This document shows positions 60,910 through 64,000 of a stretch of DNA of 64,000 nucleotides, one piece after another. Origin of the DNA: Petaurus breviceps papuanus. Its lineage: Eukaryota > Chordata > Mammalia > Diprotodontia > Petauridae. Positions within the stretch are counted from its first letter, which is position 1. Each line of letters starts with the position of its first letter. Below the pieces are notes generated by a model that ran no database searches, was not told where the DNA came from, and saw only the letters and a program-made list of their open reading frames with translations. The position numbers and the translations under genes were made by a program. Location: NCBI GenBank assembly GCA_028583685.1, contig JAMXIF010000073.1:1563857-1627856 (forward strand). Direction: 5' to 3'.

Positions 60910-62280
60910 TGAGAGAAATATTCTGGCTCATATAGGAATAAATGTCATTAAATGATGCTTTAAAAATGCTTTGGAGCATAGTGAAGAAGTCCTCGAGGAG
61001 GCAGCAATATAGGGAGAAGTTGGCATGGAATAGAATGACAATGACCAAAACATAAAATTGTGAATCTCTATAGTCATAACTATTTTAAATAGAAATATCT
61101 AATAATGTCATATCAGCAACTGCATCATGATACAAAGAACCTTGATATATTTTGGGAAGTTTTCCCACTCACTTGACTCTCAAGAAACGAGGGACTATAT
61201 GTGCAGGTGATATTCCCAATATATTAGGACAAACTGTGCATTTGCAAAAGCAGAAGGAAGACAGGCATTTCCCAAGGGACAATCTTTTCAAATCTGAAAC
61301 TCCCAGGAACCCCTCTCCGCCCCGCTCCCCCGACAAGCCCTACCCCGCAACAATTGTGTCTTCTTTCTGTTCCTCAGGGGTAAGATTTGCTTACCATGGT
61401 TCATCCTGCAGTTCTCTTCAACTCCCAACAGGAGGCAATCAATTCACAGTTATGGCTCATCTAGCAATTCCTTAAAATTCCTAGAAGGTGGCACCAGCTT
61501 TTTGTTCAGGCAAAGCAAAAGGCAAACTCTTATGTCATGATGTATAGTCTTTGATACTCCAGTTTGGCCCATAGATAAAGATGCCATTCTCTGTGTCAAA
61601 GGTGTGCTGACCTAGAACCAAAATATGGACCATTGTTTAAATGACTTTTTTTTCTCCAATCATTCTGTCAACTTTCGCTCTCAAAAAAGCTTAGCCTAGG
61701 GAATAGGACATCTTGCCTTCAATCTTCAAAAGAAGCTTGGTAACCAAATTAAGAACACCTTGAGCTTAAATTGGTCATGGTTATACAACCAGTATATGCT
61801 GGATATAAGATTTACTCAAGTCTTACTGGCTTGAGATCAGTTCTCCATTCACTATACCAATCTCCTTCTCATGGGCTGTATCTATATGCATACTGTTACA
61901 CAAATTTGTGTATATTGGATATTTAGGGGTGCTCTGGAACCAGCTTATGAGAACCAATTGTTAAATTATCACTATTTACACTTCAGAAATCAACAAATAC
62001 TACAAATCAGGACTTTATTGCATTGTTGATGGTCTAGAATATAGCCTTAATAAAGTGGTTGAGAAATTGTTACTAATGTGATACATACACTTTTTAAATT
62101 GAAGAACCAGTTCTTAAATATTAACTAATTCACTGCTGCAGATGAATATATAACTATTTAGAATGTATTGTTCATGCTAATAGGGCCAGCTTCTGTTTAG
62201 TCTAACAATGTTTCCTGGAAGCAATGAGACTAAATATCTTGCCATGGGCAAAATTGGTAGACGAGAGTAAAAAGAGAATT
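60910..62280. other. Mostly unrecognised sequence
   Basis: No gene. A MIR scrap may lie at about 61765-61865 (antisense). A 107-codon frame at 61152-61475 includes a short GC-rich, proline-rich part (about 61310-61350) but has no known similarity. Confidence 0.45.
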
Positions 62281-62282
62281 CT

Positions 62283-62345
62283 AAGCAATAGTTAAAATTT
62301 ATAAAGCACCTATAGCATTGCAAAACAATTCATCAGGCATTTTCT
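62283..62345 (-). mobile_element. MIR fragment, antisense, truncated
   Basis: 'aatagttaaaatttataaag' with 'cacctatagcattgcaaaac' and 'ttctcatttgc' is the antisense 3' part of a MIR that stops at the L1 to its right. Confidence 0.6.
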
Positions 62346-62750
62346 CATTTGCTTTCCCTTATTTTTTTATTTTTTAAAAAATATAATTAATTCATTAATT
62401 TTTAGGATTCAACATTCCCATTCATAAAATTTTGAGCTTTGAATTTTCTCTCCCTCCTCCCCAAGATCATGTGCAATCTGATCTCTCTATATATGTTCAT
62501 ATTGAACATATCTTCACATTAGTCATGATGTAAAGAAGAATTAGAACTAATGCTAGGAACCACAAGAAAGAAGAAAAAAACCAAAACAACAAAAGAAAAG
62601 AAGAGAAAATTGTATGCTTCCATCTGAATTCAGAGTACAAAGTTCTTTCTCTAGATATGGATAGTATTTTCCATCAAGAGTGTTTTGGAGTTGTCTTATA
62701 TCATTGCATTTCTGAGAAGAGCTAAATATCAAGGTCAAACATTGCACAAT
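62346..62750 (-). mobile_element. LINE-1 3' UTR, antisense, cut by an LTR
   Basis: Parallels the 3' end of copy C (28696-29020): T-rich start, 'ggattcaacattcccattca', 'gaattttctctccctcctcc', 'ttcacattagtcatgatgta', 'aaaccaaaacaacaaaagaa', 'gcttccatctgaattcagag' and 'gttttggagttgtcttatat'. It is interrupted at 62751 by an LTR and does not resume inside the window. Confidence 0.85.
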
Positions 62751-63890
62751 TGTGATAGTAATGGAATGTGGAGATTCCCCTGTATTGGGCTTGGTTTTCA
62801 AATTGATTGTGTTAAAACCCAGAGCTTGTTAATCCCACCTGTGGGATGGACTTGTTGATGTGAAAAGAAAGTCCTGAACTGGGAGGAGCTGGTGACGTAG
62901 ATTTGGAGAGACAAGAGAGAGGTGGAAGAACTTTTTTTTTTGGAAGCAGCACCTAGAGACTAAGAGAATTGCTGGTGGCCGCTTTGAATTGCCCTGGACT
63001 TTTGAGACCTGCCCCCTGAGCTGCCAAGGACTGAGGAGACATGGCTGTTTTGCTGGTACTTTGTCTGTCTGTTTTGATGTTCTTTTGCCAGATTTGTCCA
63101 CTGGTGAAAGACAGTCCTGTTGTTGAAGAAGTCCTGGAACCTGGCTTTTGGTTAACAAGCCCTGAGACTGTCCTGCAGACAGAGAGTGAATACTGTCCAC
63201 TGGTGAAGGACAGTGCTGTTGTTGCAGGGATCTGGGAACCTTTCTGTTGGTTCAGAAGCCCTGAAGAAGGCTTTTCTGGTTTTTTGTTTACAGAAATCCT
63301 AGGAGAGGGTTTTGCTAATGTTGTCAGGGGTTCTCGGACTGTCCTACAGACAGAGGATGAATTAGTGAAGAGACTGGCAATGTATCTTGTGGCCTTGCTA
63401 AGCCTGGGCTCCCCAGGAACTAAGATTGCTGAGAACTTGCCTGGTGTCAAGATGAAGAAAAGACCTCCATCTGGGTATTAGGTGCTGTGCTTAAACTTGA
63501 TGTAACTCTGGGGTAGATTCAATTGTGATCCAGGGGTGGGGAACTTTTGACCTTTTTGTGTTCTGTGGTTGAACAAATGAATGTAGTTTACTTATGTTTG
63601 GAAACTAATCTCCATTTGAGAAGAGGGGCTTTGTGGTGAACTAAATGAAGGTATAGCCTAGGGGTGGAGAAGTATTTAGAATGAGGACTTTGTAATTGAT
63701 TGAATGACTGGAAGGTCCTGGGGTCGGGTAGTCCTTGGAGATTTTTTAATCACATTTAGTAAATGCTGTATTTGGAATGATGTCATGTTTTGATCTTCTC
63801 TGTTCTTGGTTGGTCACTGAATAAAATGGAGAGCACCTATGCTGGTATTCTGAACCTTGGGAAGTTGCCTTTCCTTGGCATTACATTACA
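62751..63890 (+). mobile_element. LTR (family 2), 1140 bp
   Basis: Starts TGTGATAGTAATGGA and ends CATTACATTACA. It matches the LTR at 29433-30723 along its whole length except for the SINE there. A primer-binding-site-like sequence follows, so this was probably a 5' LTR of a provirus rather than a solo LTR. The open frames within it are not retroviral genes. Confidence 0.87.
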
Positions 63891-63893
63891 TTA

Positions 63894-63911
63894 TGGCGTA
63901 GTCCGCAAGGT
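63894..63911 (+). other. Retroviral primer-binding-site remnant (tRNA-Ser-like)
   Basis: TGGCGTAGTC, then a similar GCAAGG, starts 3 bp after the LTR. It resembles the complement of the 3' end of tRNA-Ser (AGA type) including the CCA. Position and the TGG start are as expected for a retroviral PBS. A tRNA-Ser primer is known from some class III (ERV-L-like) elements. Confidence 0.65.
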
Positions 63912-64000
63912 CTTTTCTTCATCTTGACACGAGGCAAGTTCTCAGCAATCTTAGTTCCTGGGGAGACAAGGCTTAGCAAGGCCACAAGATACATTGCCAG
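63908..64000 (-). mobile_element. Inverted LTR (family 2) fragment at window edge
   Basis: The reverse complement of these 93 bp equals 63374-63466 of the adjacent LTR with about three differences by eye. It starts abruptly at the PBS-like sequence and continues past the window. The result is a palindrome with arms of at least 93 bp around a roughly 440 bp spacer. Confidence 0.9.

Noticed and set aside
61152-61475. 107-codon frame with a proline-rich segment
   Set aside because: No recognisable family, no splice or promoter context, and its length is within chance expectation.
62953-63481. Open frames of 146 and 165 codons in the family 2 LTR
   Set aside because: They are inside a non-coding LTR and occur again, shortened, in the other LTR copy. 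No retroviral protein motif is present.

Overview
The window looks like repeat-rich, AT-rich, non-coding DNA from a mammal, most likely a marsupial. The indicators are: many L2 and MIR relics; tRNA-headed CORE-type SINEs of the kind common in marsupials; long LINE-1 elements with a purine-rich stretch between the two ORFs; two roughly 3 kb 'half-L1' (HAL1) elements that have ORF1 but no reverse transcriptase; and several retroviral LTRs. I found no intact host protein-coding gene and no tRNA or rRNA gene. Families were recognised by memory, motif and comparison between copies inside the window, not by a database search.

Layout. 0-3 kb: purine simple repeat, a palindromic hAT-type MITE, two antisense SINEs and L2 relics. 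3.07-7.27 kb: a LINE-1 that has lost the middle of ORF2. 7.37-7.91 kb: a solo LTR. 7.93-10.78 kb: a HAL1. 10.8-15.8 kb: mostly unrecognised sequence with MIR scraps and simple repeats. 15.8-17.2 kb: a strikingly GC-rich processed pseudogene of C1GALT1 (core 1 beta-1,3-galactosyltransferase). 17.2-24.7 kb: microsatellites, MIR and L2 relics, an antisense full-length 7SL (SRP) RNA pseudogene inside an L2, an old L1 scrap, and a long repeat-poor stretch that could be regulatory.

24.7-42.4 kb is a single nested transposon complex. A full-length sense LINE-1 was split by a full-length antisense LINE-1 and by a HAL1. The antisense LINE-1 was in turn split by a retroviral LTR, which itself received a SINE, and by a SINE cluster. 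Target-site duplications mark most of the levels and give a relative chronology. 42.4-53.6 kb is mostly unique sequence with MIR, L2 and MAR1-type SINEs and one roughly 1 kb L2. At 53.67-54.08 kb is a young-looking TA-flanked terminal-inverted-repeat element with a CpG-rich centre. 55.0-59.3 kb holds two more solo LTRs of the 7.4 kb family. The window ends in an antisense LINE-1 3' end broken by an LTR that is followed by a tRNA-Ser-like primer-binding site and then abruptly by an inverted piece of the same LTR.

No genes here work together as a pathway, and I found no convincing new biological system. The most informative items are the nested complex with its chronology, the GC-rich C1GALT1 retrocopy, the 7SL pseudogene, the variable-number monomers in the L1 5' region, the CpG-rich inverted-repeat element, and the palindromic LTR junction at the right edge.
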